Assembly (NCBI GenBank): GCA_040902105.1
Contig: JBBDXW010000026.1
Coordinates: forward strand, 1-64,000
DNA length: 64,000 nucleotides
Source: IDS-8 sp040902105
GTDB taxonomy: Bacteria; Pseudomonadota; Gammaproteobacteria; Steroidobacterales; Woeseiaceae
Direction: 5' to 3'
Part shown: positions 45,912-55,086 of the stretch, piece by piece
Position numbering within the stretch: position 1 is the stretch's first letter
Layout of the letters: each line of letters opens with the position of its first letter
The notes under the pieces: generated by a model
What the model was told of the DNA's origin: nothing
Databases searched by the model: none
The model's input: only the letters and a program-made list of their open reading frames with translations
Program-made: the position numbers and the translations under genes

Positions 45912-47492
45912 TTACTTGTAGCGGACCCCGCCCTTTATCACAACGTGTACGTTCTTCATTGCGTTGCGATCTGCCAGGGGATTTCCCGGTACCACGATGA
46001 CGTCTGCCAACTTTCCCGCCTCTATCGTGCCAAGCTGATCCTCCAAACCCAGGGCTTCGGCGCCATTGCGAGTCGCCGCCACGATGGCATCCATAGGAGA
46101 CATACCTTCCTCAATCATATAGGCATACTCCACGGCGTTCGGGTCTTCCTGTAGAAAATTCAGAAATGCGCCGGTATCCGTGCCCAGGGAGAATTTTGCG
46201 CCCTCCCGGATAAATCGCCGCATGTTTTCATGGGACGTCTTCCGTCTGACCTGCATTTGAGAATACGACGGTCCGGTAAGTCCGAAAACATCGTCTTCAT
46301 CCTCGCCTTCCGAAGGTTCGAGCCTCGGCTGTTGTTGGTAGATGGGGATTCCGGCCATGTCCGGATGGCCCTTGTTCGCCAGCATCCGGTCGCGATAGCG
46401 CAACAGAGTGCGATAATCTGACGGAGCCAGCGACATAATATACAGAGTATCGTTGAATCGATGCGGATCTGCGGCGTGCTCGGCCCCCGCAACCATCACG
46501 CGAAGCAACGTGTCGACAATTACGCCTTTGTCCACATATCCGCGAATGATGTCCTCATCGATCAACTCATGGCCATAGAAGGGATGCTCAAGAGTATCGA
46601 CATCGAACGCCAGCATCCTTCGCAACCCTTCATTGTGCCCTCCCGCGTGCACATCGATGATCTTACCGTGGCGGCGCCCCCTGTCGATGATGTAGCGTAG
46701 TTCTTCATCCGAAAAATCGTTCTTGCCGTCGTAGATCTCACTGGACATGAGAAGTTTCCAGTAATTGAATTCCGGCCCAAGGAATTTATCGGTATCTTCT
46801 TCCAGGTCATCAATGACGGCGTACGCGAACTCGTTCCGGAGCCAGGCTCTCGCCTCTTTCGGCGTATTATTTGCCCGTACATAGGAATCGAAATGCTCGG
46901 GACTCATGAACAGCGCACCGCCAAGGAATATTCTCGGACCGGCGATTTCCCCGCTGTCAATCTTTCTCTTGACTGGCAAGATGCGACTTGATGGCCCACT
47001 GGTCTGGCGCATACTGGTCACGCCCTGCATGAGGTACACATATGCGCGCTGCGGCATCTGAGCAAACGTCTCCTCCCAACGCGCCTGCAAAATATCCAGC
47101 GGCAAATCGGCGACCGGTGCCGGATAGAGCGGATTCAGTTGAATATGCTGATTCGAATTTATGATTCCGGGCATTACAGTCATGCCCTCGGCATGGATGA
47201 TTTTCGCGTCCTCGGGAATTGATATTGATTCTGTACGCCCTACCGCAACAATCGTCTCTCCTTCGATCAAGACTGTATGATCCAGTTTCGGGGGGGCTCC
47301 CGTTGCATCGATTACCGTTCCTCCAACGATTGCGATTGCGTTCATCGGTTTGAACGGAGGTTCTTGTGGGCCGATCATATCCTGGCCTGCCGTGCCGGCA
47401 GCGAACACGGGAACAGACGACACTGTAAGGACACCAGTCACTATAAAGCATCGCAGTGCCACACCCGTTGATCGCAGCGAAATATCTGTCAT
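45912..47492 (-). CDS. Exported amidohydrolase, family A copy 2 (N-x-H variant)
   Basis: A 526-residue close paralogue of the protein at 31862-33421, with a Sec signal (VLTVSSVPVFAAG). GGAG nine bases upstream supports ATG 47492. The strand-1 motif is MPGIINSNQHIQLNPLYPAP, with N114 instead of the first His and H116 kept; K246 (YWKL), H282 (DVHAGGHNEG), H303 (TLEHPF) and Asp in SLGTDTGAF are present. The region between strands, RWEETFAQMP and YLMQGVTSMRQTSGPSSRILPVKRKIDSG, is nearly constant in all three complete copies, which suggests one shared fold and substrate class. It starts 55 bases after TonB receptor 2. Confidence 0.88.
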   Translation of the reverse strand: MTDISLRSTGVALRCFIVTGVLTVSSVPVFAAGTAGQDMIGPQEPPFKPMNAIAIVGGTVIDATGAPPKLDHTVLIEGETIVAVGRTESISIPEDAKIIHAEGMTVMPGIINSNQHIQLNPLYPAPVADLPLDILQARWEETFAQMPQRAYVYLMQGVTSMRQTSGPSSRILPVKRKIDSGEIAGPRIFLGGALFMSPEHFDSYVRANNTPKEARAWLRNEFAYAVIDDLEEDTDKFLGPEFNYWKLLMSSEIYDGKNDFSDEELRYIIDRGRRHGKIIDVHAGGHNEGLRRMLAFDVDTLEHPFYGHELIDEDIIRGYVDKGVIVDTLLRVMVAGAEHAADPHRFNDTLYIMSLAPSDYRTLLRYRDRMLANKGHPDMAGIPIYQQQPRLEPSEGEDEDDVFGLTGPSYSQMQVRRKTSHENMRRFIREGAKFSLGTDTGAFLNFLQEDPNAVEYAYMIEEGMSPMDAIVAATRNGAEALGLEDQLGTIEAGKLADVIVVPGNPLADRNAMKNVHVVIKGGVRYK

Positions 47493-47547
47493 AGCCCGTT
47501 TCTCCACGAATCGGAGACATCGGATCGGTCTGTCTTTTTCCTCACCG

Positions 47548-50500
47548 TTAGAAATCGACCGTTGCGGTGACGAAAAGGAATCGGCCGAGGTTGTCGTAGA
47601 AACCTCCGTAAGTGTTGCCCAATCCGCCCAGGTTAGCGTTCGTTTCAACCGTCAGCGGCGGGTCTTTATCCATGACGTTGTTGGCTCCCGCCCGGATTGT
47701 CAGGTTATCAGCCGCTGACCACGCTGCGGACAGGTCCAGGAAATGACGTGCCCCCAGGTCCTGAACCGGAACGAAATTACCCTGCAGAGCAGGCTGCGAG
47801 CTTTTCGTCGCAAAATCGACTGCCGAAAAGTAGCGCCACGTGACGCCTACCCAGATATTGGACCACGGGGTGTTCCAGCCTGCCTGGATATTGTGTCGCC
47901 ATTCCGGCTTTGGATGAGCGCATTGACGACCGTGATATCCGGCACAGTCGAACGTTTGCTCGGCGGTAGAACTCGGAAGCGGCTTGATAATGTATTCATC
48001 GAGATAGGTTCCAACCAGGTTGAGCGTCACCAAGCCGAAGTTTCTGTTAAACAGGCTTTCGAGGTTGACAGGATAGGTCACCGAGAAGTCGATTCCGGTC
48101 GTTGTCAGCGACCCGGTATTGACGTTAAGAATCGAGATATAGGAATCTTCGGACGCAAACAGCGTGCCGCCTGGCCCCCGGTGAATAAGGTCGCAGAAAA
48201 ACGGATCTCCCGTCACGAGACATTCTCTTAACGTGATATTCGGGTTGACCGTACCCAGCAGATCCTCGACCTCTATGTCAAAATAGTCGATGCTCGCAGT
48301 CAGGTCCGGCATAAACGAGGGTTGAACTACGACACCGAATGCGTATGTGTTTGCGGTTTCCGGTGCCAAATCCGGATTGCCTCCAATGAGCTGGCCGACA
48401 AACGAGTTATCGGCAATGGTCCCGTAGTCGGTGGCTGTGACGCCCGTTCTTGCGCATTGTTCGAATGTTGCAAATGGCGTGGGTCCGGCGCACGGATCGA
48501 ATGATCCGTCCGCGTTCTGCGCGAGTTGCAACCGGACCGACCGACTCTGCCCGGCGAACAGTTCAATGACGTTCGGTGCCCGCATTGCGCTCTGAAAGCT
48601 TCCGCGAAACCTGATGTCGCTTACCGGAGACCAGTTGATGCCAAGTTTGTAAGTGTCCGTTGAAACGCTCCCTTTATAGTCAGAGCTTCGAAAGGCACCT
48701 TCAAACGAAAGATGGCTCATGAAGGGGCGATTCTCGACAATCGGGACGTTTACTTCGGCGAACCATTCTTTCACCGAGGTTTCGCCTTGAACCGGCGAAT
48801 CAATTTGCTGCTCCTGGGTCTCCAGGTCAACCTTCGTCTGCAGTTCATTCTTGCGATACTCCGCACCGAAGGCAACACCGACCCCCGTGTCGGCGAACAG
48901 CGATTTCACGCCGTATTCTTCGAGATTTCCATCAATCGCTGCAACCACATTTGTGAGGCTGGTAGTACCGAAAGTAAGGCCTTGGCTGTTAATGAAGGCA
49001 ACCGCGGCTGCCGACGGCCCGTTGCTGGAGAAATAGTCGATCGGTGCACAATCAGCTACATCGTTTAAGGGCGTGTCATCGGCATTCACGGCACAAACCG
49101 GTTGACCGAACGTCGCCGCATCAACCGGTGTGCCGCCGGGCCCAACTCGCTGATCAATAACAGTATTGAACGCGAGAGACGACCGGGAAAGCGAGACACC
49201 ATGATGATCGCGATCCAGGCTGACATCGGCGTAGATCGCCGCTACATCGTATTCGAACGGGCCTGCGAGCAAGCCGCGCACGCCGCTAACGAGGCGATAC
49301 GATGTCAAATCCAGTTCGTCGTGCCGATTGCCATGCTCGGTGGTACGGCGATTAATCACGATACCTTCGGCAATATCCGCGGGACCGAGATAGGCGCCCG
49401 TCACGGGATCGTAATTGCTTGCAGTGCTAAGGCCCCGGCTGGTGCAGAGAAAGTCGGCCTGTTGAGCGCTAAAAAACGGATTGTCGCAATTGAACCCGCC
49501 TACGCCAGGATCAATGCCGTTATTCAAGACAGCAGTTGGCGAGAAATCGCCGAACGTGCCTACATCCGTAAAGCTGGACTCAAAATACGGGATTAAATGC
49601 TCGTTTATCTCATAATGCGCGAAACCGCCAAGTGAATATTGTTCATCCGGCCGCATGTGCTGGGCGTATTGCTGGTCGTTGAATCTGTCAGTCAAGGGAT
49701 CTCGCAGAACAAACTGATCATCAAGGACACGAAACTCCGATGGCAGACCGACAGCACCAGTATTGACGAAACTCGCGGGATCGTCGACGGGTGATGGCCT
49801 GCAAACATAGTTTACGCCGTCGGGCGCTGCACCAAGTTGGCAGGTTGTATAGTCACGTTCTGACATTTTGACTTCGTCGATCTTGCGATAGGTGCCGTAG
49901 ACAGTGACGTTTCCACGATCGTCGTTGAAATTCGCCCCGGCAGCGATCGAAAACTCACGCGAAAAACCGTCGAAGACATTGCTGTCGGGCAGCACGTACT
50001 CGCCGGGATTCGCGGCCTCCCAGACTTGCGCTACTTCCTGAACCTTTTTACTGCCATTATGGTGCTGATAGCCGCTCAGATTGGTCCGCAGGCGCAGCCC
50101 TTCGAAATTGTCGAGCAACGTAACGTTGACGACACCTGCGAGCGCGTCCGATCCGTAGACAGCGGACGAGCCCCCGGTAAGCACTTCGACGTTGCTGATC
50201 AGAAACATCGGAATTTGATTGAGGTCTGACGGCACGTGCCTCGGCGAGCCGTATGGCAGGCGTCGACCGTTAACCAGCACAAGGGTGCGGTCGGGCCCAA
50301 GGCCGCGGAGGTCGACCTGCGACGTTCCAGCCGGGCGGCCGCCGGAATTGCCGTTCGCAGCCGGCGTGACCTGCGGCATCCTGTTAAGCAGATGCTCGAT
50401 GCGAATCGCCCCGCGTTCCTCAAAATCTTCGGCCTTGAGCTCCAGAATGGGGCTGACACTCTCGAGGTTACGCTGCCGAATACGTGACCCGGTAACCACG

Positions 50501-50640
50501 ACTTCTTCAATGGCTCGACTTCCACCGGCGTCTGTTGCCTCGGCTGTATCGGTAACCTGGGCTCCGGCGGATGTAAAGAAAGTGCCCCCGGCTGACGCGG
50601 CCAATTGCAACAAACATAACTTCTTGACGATCTTTTTCAC
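47548..50640 (-). CDS. TonB-dependent outer-membrane receptor 2
   Basis: A 1030-residue receptor. It starts at GTG 50640 behind GGGGGGA and has a signal (KKLCLLQLAASAGGTFFTSAGAQ). The plug begins AIEEVVVTGSRIRQRNLESVSPI and includes SSAVYGSDALAGVVNVTLLDNFEGL. The barrel carries many aromatic and acidic strands and ends NTYGGFYDNLGRFLFVTATVDF. It is similar in plan to receptor 1 (IEEVVVTGSR, SAVYGSDA-AG) but clearly diverged, so the two may import different members of one substrate class. It precedes family A copy 2. Confidence 0.92.
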   Translation of the reverse strand: MKKIVKKLCLLQLAASAGGTFFTSAGAQVTDTAEATDAGGSRAIEEVVVTGSRIRQRNLESVSPILELKAEDFEERGAIRIEHLLNRMPQVTPAANGNSGGRPAGTSQVDLRGLGPDRTLVLVNGRRLPYGSPRHVPSDLNQIPMFLISNVEVLTGGSSAVYGSDALAGVVNVTLLDNFEGLRLRTNLSGYQHHNGSKKVQEVAQVWEAANPGEYVLPDSNVFDGFSREFSIAAGANFNDDRGNVTVYGTYRKIDEVKMSERDYTTCQLGAAPDGVNYVCRPSPVDDPASFVNTGAVGLPSEFRVLDDQFVLRDPLTDRFNDQQYAQHMRPDEQYSLGGFAHYEINEHLIPYFESSFTDVGTFGDFSPTAVLNNGIDPGVGGFNCDNPFFSAQQADFLCTSRGLSTASNYDPVTGAYLGPADIAEGIVINRRTTEHGNRHDELDLTSYRLVSGVRGLLAGPFEYDVAAIYADVSLDRDHHGVSLSRSSLAFNTVIDQRVGPGGTPVDAATFGQPVCAVNADDTPLNDVADCAPIDYFSSNGPSAAAVAFINSQGLTFGTTSLTNVVAAIDGNLEEYGVKSLFADTGVGVAFGAEYRKNELQTKVDLETQEQQIDSPVQGETSVKEWFAEVNVPIVENRPFMSHLSFEGAFRSSDYKGSVSTDTYKLGINWSPVSDIRFRGSFQSAMRAPNVIELFAGQSRSVRLQLAQNADGSFDPCAGPTPFATFEQCARTGVTATDYGTIADNSFVGQLIGGNPDLAPETANTYAFGVVVQPSFMPDLTASIDYFDIEVEDLLGTVNPNITLRECLVTGDPFFCDLIHRGPGGTLFASEDSYISILNVNTGSLTTTGIDFSVTYPVNLESLFNRNFGLVTLNLVGTYLDEYIIKPLPSSTAEQTFDCAGYHGRQCAHPKPEWRHNIQAGWNTPWSNIWVGVTWRYFSAVDFATKSSQPALQGNFVPVQDLGARHFLDLSAAWSAADNLTIRAGANNVMDKDPPLTVETNANLGGLGNTYGGFYDNLGRFLFVTATVDF

Positions 50641-51016
50641 TGCGCAATCCCCCCGTCGACAAAACTCAATAAGACAATTTTCATGCCCAAAATGGCGTTA
50701 TCTTAGTTACGCTTTTAACGCTATCACCATTTTCAGCCGTATACAAGATGAGGACGGGCCGCGACCAGCCGATGAGATTTGCCGGCGGCCAACACGTGTT
50801 CCAGCCGCGAGCGATGCGATTGCACCGCCGAAGGGCCGATTTCGTTATGACCAATGCGAGACGAAATCGGCAGTACATGTCCAGGGAAGTACTCCGGGGA
50901 TTTTGATCCCTTCGTGCGGGCCACGTACGCCGACCGATGAAAATAAAGGGAACCGGAAATCGTCCGGACAACATGACCGGGACGGGGTATTCAGAGGCGT
51001 CACTGGCGCGTGAGAA
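50641..51016. other. Intergenic region upstream of TonB receptor 2
   Basis: About 376 bases between family B copy 2 (downstream end) and the receptor start on the minus strand. Short frames in it match nothing I recognise. Bases 50690-50730 are AT-rich (ATCTTAGTTACGCTTTTAACG) and are the likeliest promoter area for the receptor-amidohydrolase-symporter run. Confidence 0.35.
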
Positions 51017-52402
51017 TCAATTCCCTTGCTTTCCAGGAAGGCGGTTACGCACGACCCTGCCGTCAGCGATAACGAGCTTAACATCCCGCACGTTTCGGAT
51101 ATCCTCCATCGGATTCGCCCCGACGATGAGAATGTCAGCTAACATCCCCGCCTGCACCGTGCCGAGCTTATCCTCCATCTTCAGGATTTCGGCACCAATA
51201 CGAGTTGCGGATGCGAGAACGTCACTATCCGATAGCCCTGCGTCCTTCAAAAAGTCCAGTTCTGTGTAATACGCCGATGGATAATTCTTTTCACTGGCGA
51301 CCGGGATATCCGTGCCGACCCCGATTCGAAGGCCCGCTTTGTATGCCCAACCCACGGCAGCCAGGTGTTGCTCGTGACTGATGGGAAAGCGGCGAGACAT
51401 AGTGTAATAAAAACCCCCCGCCGGTACCCCAGCGACCGGATAGCCAGTTTCAATTACGTTATAGAACGTGGTCAGCGTGGGAACGAAACTCGTATTGTGT
51501 TTCGCCATCGACTTGACAATTGCCTGAGTCAGGTCCAAGGGATGCTCGATACAGTCGATGCCCGCCTCCGCGGCCCACTGTGTGTACTTCCCAAACGAAT
51601 CGACCGTCACGGGAATACCGTGCATGTGCGCCTCGTTGATCGCGGCAGCCACCTCCTCTTTCGTGTACGGCGCGGTTAGCTTGATCCAGTCCGCGTGCAT
51701 GCGAATTTGCTCTCGCACGGCGAGCTGCCAGTCCCCCGCGCCATTAGCGACCCGTTCACGTGCGCCAACCCCGAGATCTTTGGGGCGGCCGCTTCCAGCC
51801 GACGTGATCTCGTCGCCGTGTCCGGCGCGCGAAACAATACGCTGACCGCTCCACAGCACTCTTGGTCCGTCGACAATCCGGCGTTCGATGGCCTCCTTGA
51901 ACCGCAGAGCAACGTCGTTTCGCGTGCCTACATCGCGTACGGTCGTAATTCCGGCATCGATGAGTTGACCGAGCAGTACCGTGCCGCGTATGGCCGTCGC
52001 GGCATCTGAATCACGATAGCGTCCATAGTCATCCCCTCTTTGTGTCGTGAAATGAAAATGCAGATCGATCAGCCCCGGCAGTATGTACAGGTTGGATGTA
52101 TCGATGACCTGGCTCACAGAATCCGGAATTTCAATGTCCTTTGCTGCCCCTGATGTGACAATTCGATCACCGCGTAAAATGACGATTGCGTCTTCTATCG
52201 GTTCATTGCCCGTACCATCGATGAGGGTACCGCCGTTTAAAACAACAATTGGGTCTTCAGAATAGTCATGTGGGGGGATAGGTACACGGCGTGTGTCGTC
52301 CGTTGTCGGCCAGGATTCCATATCGGTCGCACCACTGGCGGGTGTTAAACCGAAGCCTGCAAGAAATGATATGACAAAAAGACAACACCCCGCTGCTCTC
52401 AT
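51017..52402 (-). CDS. Exported amidohydrolase, family B copy 2 (strand-5 Asp variant)
   Basis: A 461-residue paralogue of copies 1 and 3, with a Sec signal (CCLFVISFLAGFGLTPASGA). GAGGTGG six bases upstream sets ATG 52402. The core shows PGLIDLHFHF (H115, H117), RDVGTRNDVALRFKEAIERR, K241 (ADWIKL), PVTVDSFG with D268 in the strand-5 position, H287 (CIEHPLD) and GVGTD. The stretch RGDDYGRYRDSDAATAIRGT is shared with copies 1 and 3. It lies between the S9 peptidase (179 bases upstream) and the TonB receptor 2 promoter. Confidence 0.88.
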   Translation of the reverse strand: MRAAGCCLFVISFLAGFGLTPASGATDMESWPTTDDTRRVPIPPHDYSEDPIVVLNGGTLIDGTGNEPIEDAIVILRGDRIVTSGAAKDIEIPDSVSQVIDTSNLYILPGLIDLHFHFTTQRGDDYGRYRDSDAATAIRGTVLLGQLIDAGITTVRDVGTRNDVALRFKEAIERRIVDGPRVLWSGQRIVSRAGHGDEITSAGSGRPKDLGVGARERVANGAGDWQLAVREQIRMHADWIKLTAPYTKEEVAAAINEAHMHGIPVTVDSFGKYTQWAAEAGIDCIEHPLDLTQAIVKSMAKHNTSFVPTLTTFYNVIETGYPVAGVPAGGFYYTMSRRFPISHEQHLAAVGWAYKAGLRIGVGTDIPVASEKNYPSAYYTELDFLKDAGLSDSDVLASATRIGAEILKMEDKLGTVQAGMLADILIVGANPMEDIRNVRDVKLVIADGRVVRNRLPGKQGN

Positions 52403-52581
52403 ATATATCCACCTCGATTTGCAGGCAATTTTAAGATTGGCGCGCACCCGTCTTCCGCGACCGCGTAGTCGTGCACCAGGCCGATACTGTCGCTTCCGTC
52501 TCGAAATACAGGTTCAGCCGTTTCCTAACCGCACCGTCGTCAGGCCCGATACGCAAATGCGGCCAAAGGCGTGCGCAATCC

Positions 52582-54756
52582 TCATTCTTTCAGATGCCGA
52601 TCAAAGAATTCGACAATCTTCCCGAATGCAAATCGCGTCTGTTCGACATTTTCGGAGGCCCAGGGGTGATTGGCACCTGGCAAAGTGACCAACTCAAACG
52701 TCTTACCGTTGGCGATAAGCTTCTCGGCGAGTGCGATCGAATCCGAATACAGTACGACGTTGTCCCTGGTGCCATGAACGATCATCAGAGGATCCTCGAG
52801 ACCTTCAGCTTGAAAAAACGGAGACTGCCGTTCGTATCGCGAAGGATAGTCGTCTCCGGCGGGCTCGCCCATGACCCACATCTGTTGCGGAAAGGCGTGC
52901 CAGACGTTTGTCGCAGGAGCACCGGCAATGCCAGCAGCGTACACACCAGGCTTCTTGAACAATGACATCGTTGTCAGCAAGCCACCATAGCTTAGCCCCC
53001 AGATTCCAACTCGTTCCGGATCCGCAAATCCCCGAGAGACCAGGTAACGAACGCCGCTTTCGATATCATCTACATCGATACCGCCATATTCGTCGAGGTC
53101 GTTTCGAAAGGCCTTCCCGTGACCCCAGCTTGAGCGCACGTCTACGTTAAAGACGAGGTAACCTTTTGAGACAAGCAACTGATCCAGACCCCACGTGGGG
53201 TGCGGCGCCTGCCCGCCTGCATTCTGACTACCGCCCCACTGGTTACGGACAGTATCACGGTACACGGATCCGACGATCACCGGATAGCACCTCGTATCGT
53301 CGAAGTTTTTCGGAACGTATAACCGCCCAACCAGGGGAGCGCCATCAACATGGCTGTCAAACTCAACGTATCGCACGTCGGCCCAGGTGTAGCTGTAAAA
53401 ATCGTCTTGTTGGGACTCCGTTATCCTGAGAGCATTCTCGCTACGGCGCAGACTTTTGTGATAAAGATCCGGAGGAGTCTGATCGTTTGAGAAGCGAAAT
53501 GCGACCTGTCGAAAGTCCGGGGAGTAAAACGGTTCATAGGTCCCGGACTCAGTACTTATACGTTCGATATTTGCCTTGGGCGACAATTCAACGCGGTACA
53601 ACTGCCGGTCTGCAATATGATCTTTGTTGCCTATGAAATAAATCTGCGAATTCTTTGAGTCGACGCTGAACGACGCAACCTCCCACGTTCCACTTGTCAA
53701 CGGAACCGGTGTGCTTCCTGCTTCAGGTACGTGATATAGATGATAATACCCTTCATCGTCCGAAAGGACGATCAGCCCGTTACCGTCCGGAGCCCAGGCG
53801 GCGGCCCAGCCAGGATACGTTCTATTCGGGTCGTGAGAGCTATAAAATGTTTCTTGCTCCGCTGTGGTCGCATCATAGACAAAAATTGTGCGATTCTTCG
53901 CAAGAAAGTCGCTGCTATCCACGAAGACAGATTGGCTATCGGGAGACCAGTCATAGCCCCATATCGGGCGCTTCTCGTCGCGGCGGTTCAACCAGGTTTG
54001 ACCAGTGTCAGAAACTTTTAACAACCCTATTCGACGTTTTGTGGTTTCGTCGCCGGGAAACGGTCGCGTAACACTCAGCAACTGCGGGTTCCCTTGAGCA
54101 AAGTAGTGGATGTCGAGATCCGGTACAGCAGTATTATCTGCCATAACCATTGCAATTGATTTTCCGTTCGTCGACCATTTATAACTCTCGACAAATATCT
54201 TTTTGCTGCCACTCTTCAGAAGGCGTCGTGCATTTTCCTTCGCCTCTCCTGCGTTACTTACCCATAGGTCGCCATCTGTAACAAACGATAAATATTTGCC
54301 ATCCGGTGAAACGCTTAATTGTTCAATCGCGTTCTCACGCGCTTCCAGTGCTTTCGAGTTCCCATCAAGATCAACGGCATAGAGGTCTCCTTCGAACAAA
54401 TAAACGATTTGCTGATTGTTAAGCCAGCGAATTTCGCTGATACTTTTTTGTGCATGTTTATTCGCTTCATCGATATGCGTTGTGAGTTGACGTTTCTCCC
54501 CGGTCGCCAGGGAAAAGAGCCATATGTCGCAGTTCCGATAGCCCTGGTCATTCCATAGAAACGCAATTCTCATGCCGTCATCGGACCATTCGACGAGTTC
54601 GGGAGGCGTTCCGAGAAGGCTTGGCGCTGAATATAGTGAGTCAAGGCTGAGTTCAGCTGTAGCCGATGCCTCCGGCCAGAAGGTGTTACCGGTAAACAGC
54701 GCAGCAAGAAGGGCGCAAGCACTAAAACTTTTCAGGGGATTCGTATTTTTGTTCAT
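52582..54756 (-). CDS. Exported S9-family prolyl oligopeptidase-like peptidase
   Basis: A 724-residue secreted serine peptidase (signal MNKNTNPLKSFSACALLAALFTGN). I prefer ATG 54756, six bases after GAGAAG, over GTG 54762. Residues 40-450 form a beta-propeller (WSDDGMRIAFLWNDQG, SVSPDGKYLSFVTDGDLWV). The alpha/beta-hydrolase domain follows: VGIWGLSYGG holds the catalytic Ser near residue 590, IVHGTRDNVV the Asp near 658, and PGANHPWAS the His near 697. The plan matches DPP-IV/S9C-type dipeptidyl or acylaminoacyl peptidases. It heads the long minus-strand run and is the most direct evidence that a peptide-like substrate is processed. Confidence 0.93.
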   Translation of the reverse strand: MNKNTNPLKSFSACALLAALFTGNTFWPEASATAELSLDSLYSAPSLLGTPPELVEWSDDGMRIAFLWNDQGYRNCDIWLFSLATGEKRQLTTHIDEANKHAQKSISEIRWLNNQQIVYLFEGDLYAVDLDGNSKALEARENAIEQLSVSPDGKYLSFVTDGDLWVSNAGEAKENARRLLKSGSKKIFVESYKWSTNGKSIAMVMADNTAVPDLDIHYFAQGNPQLLSVTRPFPGDETTKRRIGLLKVSDTGQTWLNRRDEKRPIWGYDWSPDSQSVFVDSSDFLAKNRTIFVYDATTAEQETFYSSHDPNRTYPGWAAAWAPDGNGLIVLSDDEGYYHLYHVPEAGSTPVPLTSGTWEVASFSVDSKNSQIYFIGNKDHIADRQLYRVELSPKANIERISTESGTYEPFYSPDFRQVAFRFSNDQTPPDLYHKSLRRSENALRITESQQDDFYSYTWADVRYVEFDSHVDGAPLVGRLYVPKNFDDTRCYPVIVGSVYRDTVRNQWGGSQNAGGQAPHPTWGLDQLLVSKGYLVFNVDVRSSWGHGKAFRNDLDEYGGIDVDDIESGVRYLVSRGFADPERVGIWGLSYGGLLTTMSLFKKPGVYAAGIAGAPATNVWHAFPQQMWVMGEPAGDDYPSRYERQSPFFQAEGLEDPLMIVHGTRDNVVLYSDSIALAEKLIANGKTFELVTLPGANHPWASENVEQTRFAFGKIVEFFDRHLKE

Positions 54757-55086
54757 ATGCACTTCTCTGACTGGAAATTTTTGTGGTCCGGGGTCGACCG
54801 ATTACGATCCATCAGCCCGGCTCCGTTGTCGTTGGTGATGTGTGCAAAAATACTTGAGAATTCCTACGATAATGGGTACGATATTTTTTGTAGCTGACCA
54901 TGTCAATAGGTGACCACAGAGAATTCCCTGTTGTTGTCGCTCTGGTGTCAAGCGCGCTGAATGTTCGATTGCGAATAAAACCGGGCGAAACGGGGCCATG
55001 GAGGGGCTCGCCAACCGACAGACACTGATTACAAATTGACTCGATTGTTCCAGCAGTCGTTTGACGTACCTCGGGGGATTTTCGTT
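54757..55086. other. Divergent intergenic region
   Basis: About 330 bases between the S9 peptidase (minus) and family A copy 3 (plus). It must hold promoters for both directions. AT-rich patches occur at about 54850-54895 (CGATATTTTTTGTAGC), but I see no clear palindromic operator. The last 50 bases contain the in-frame upstream extension of the plus-strand gene, which I do not accept as coding. Confidence 0.4.
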
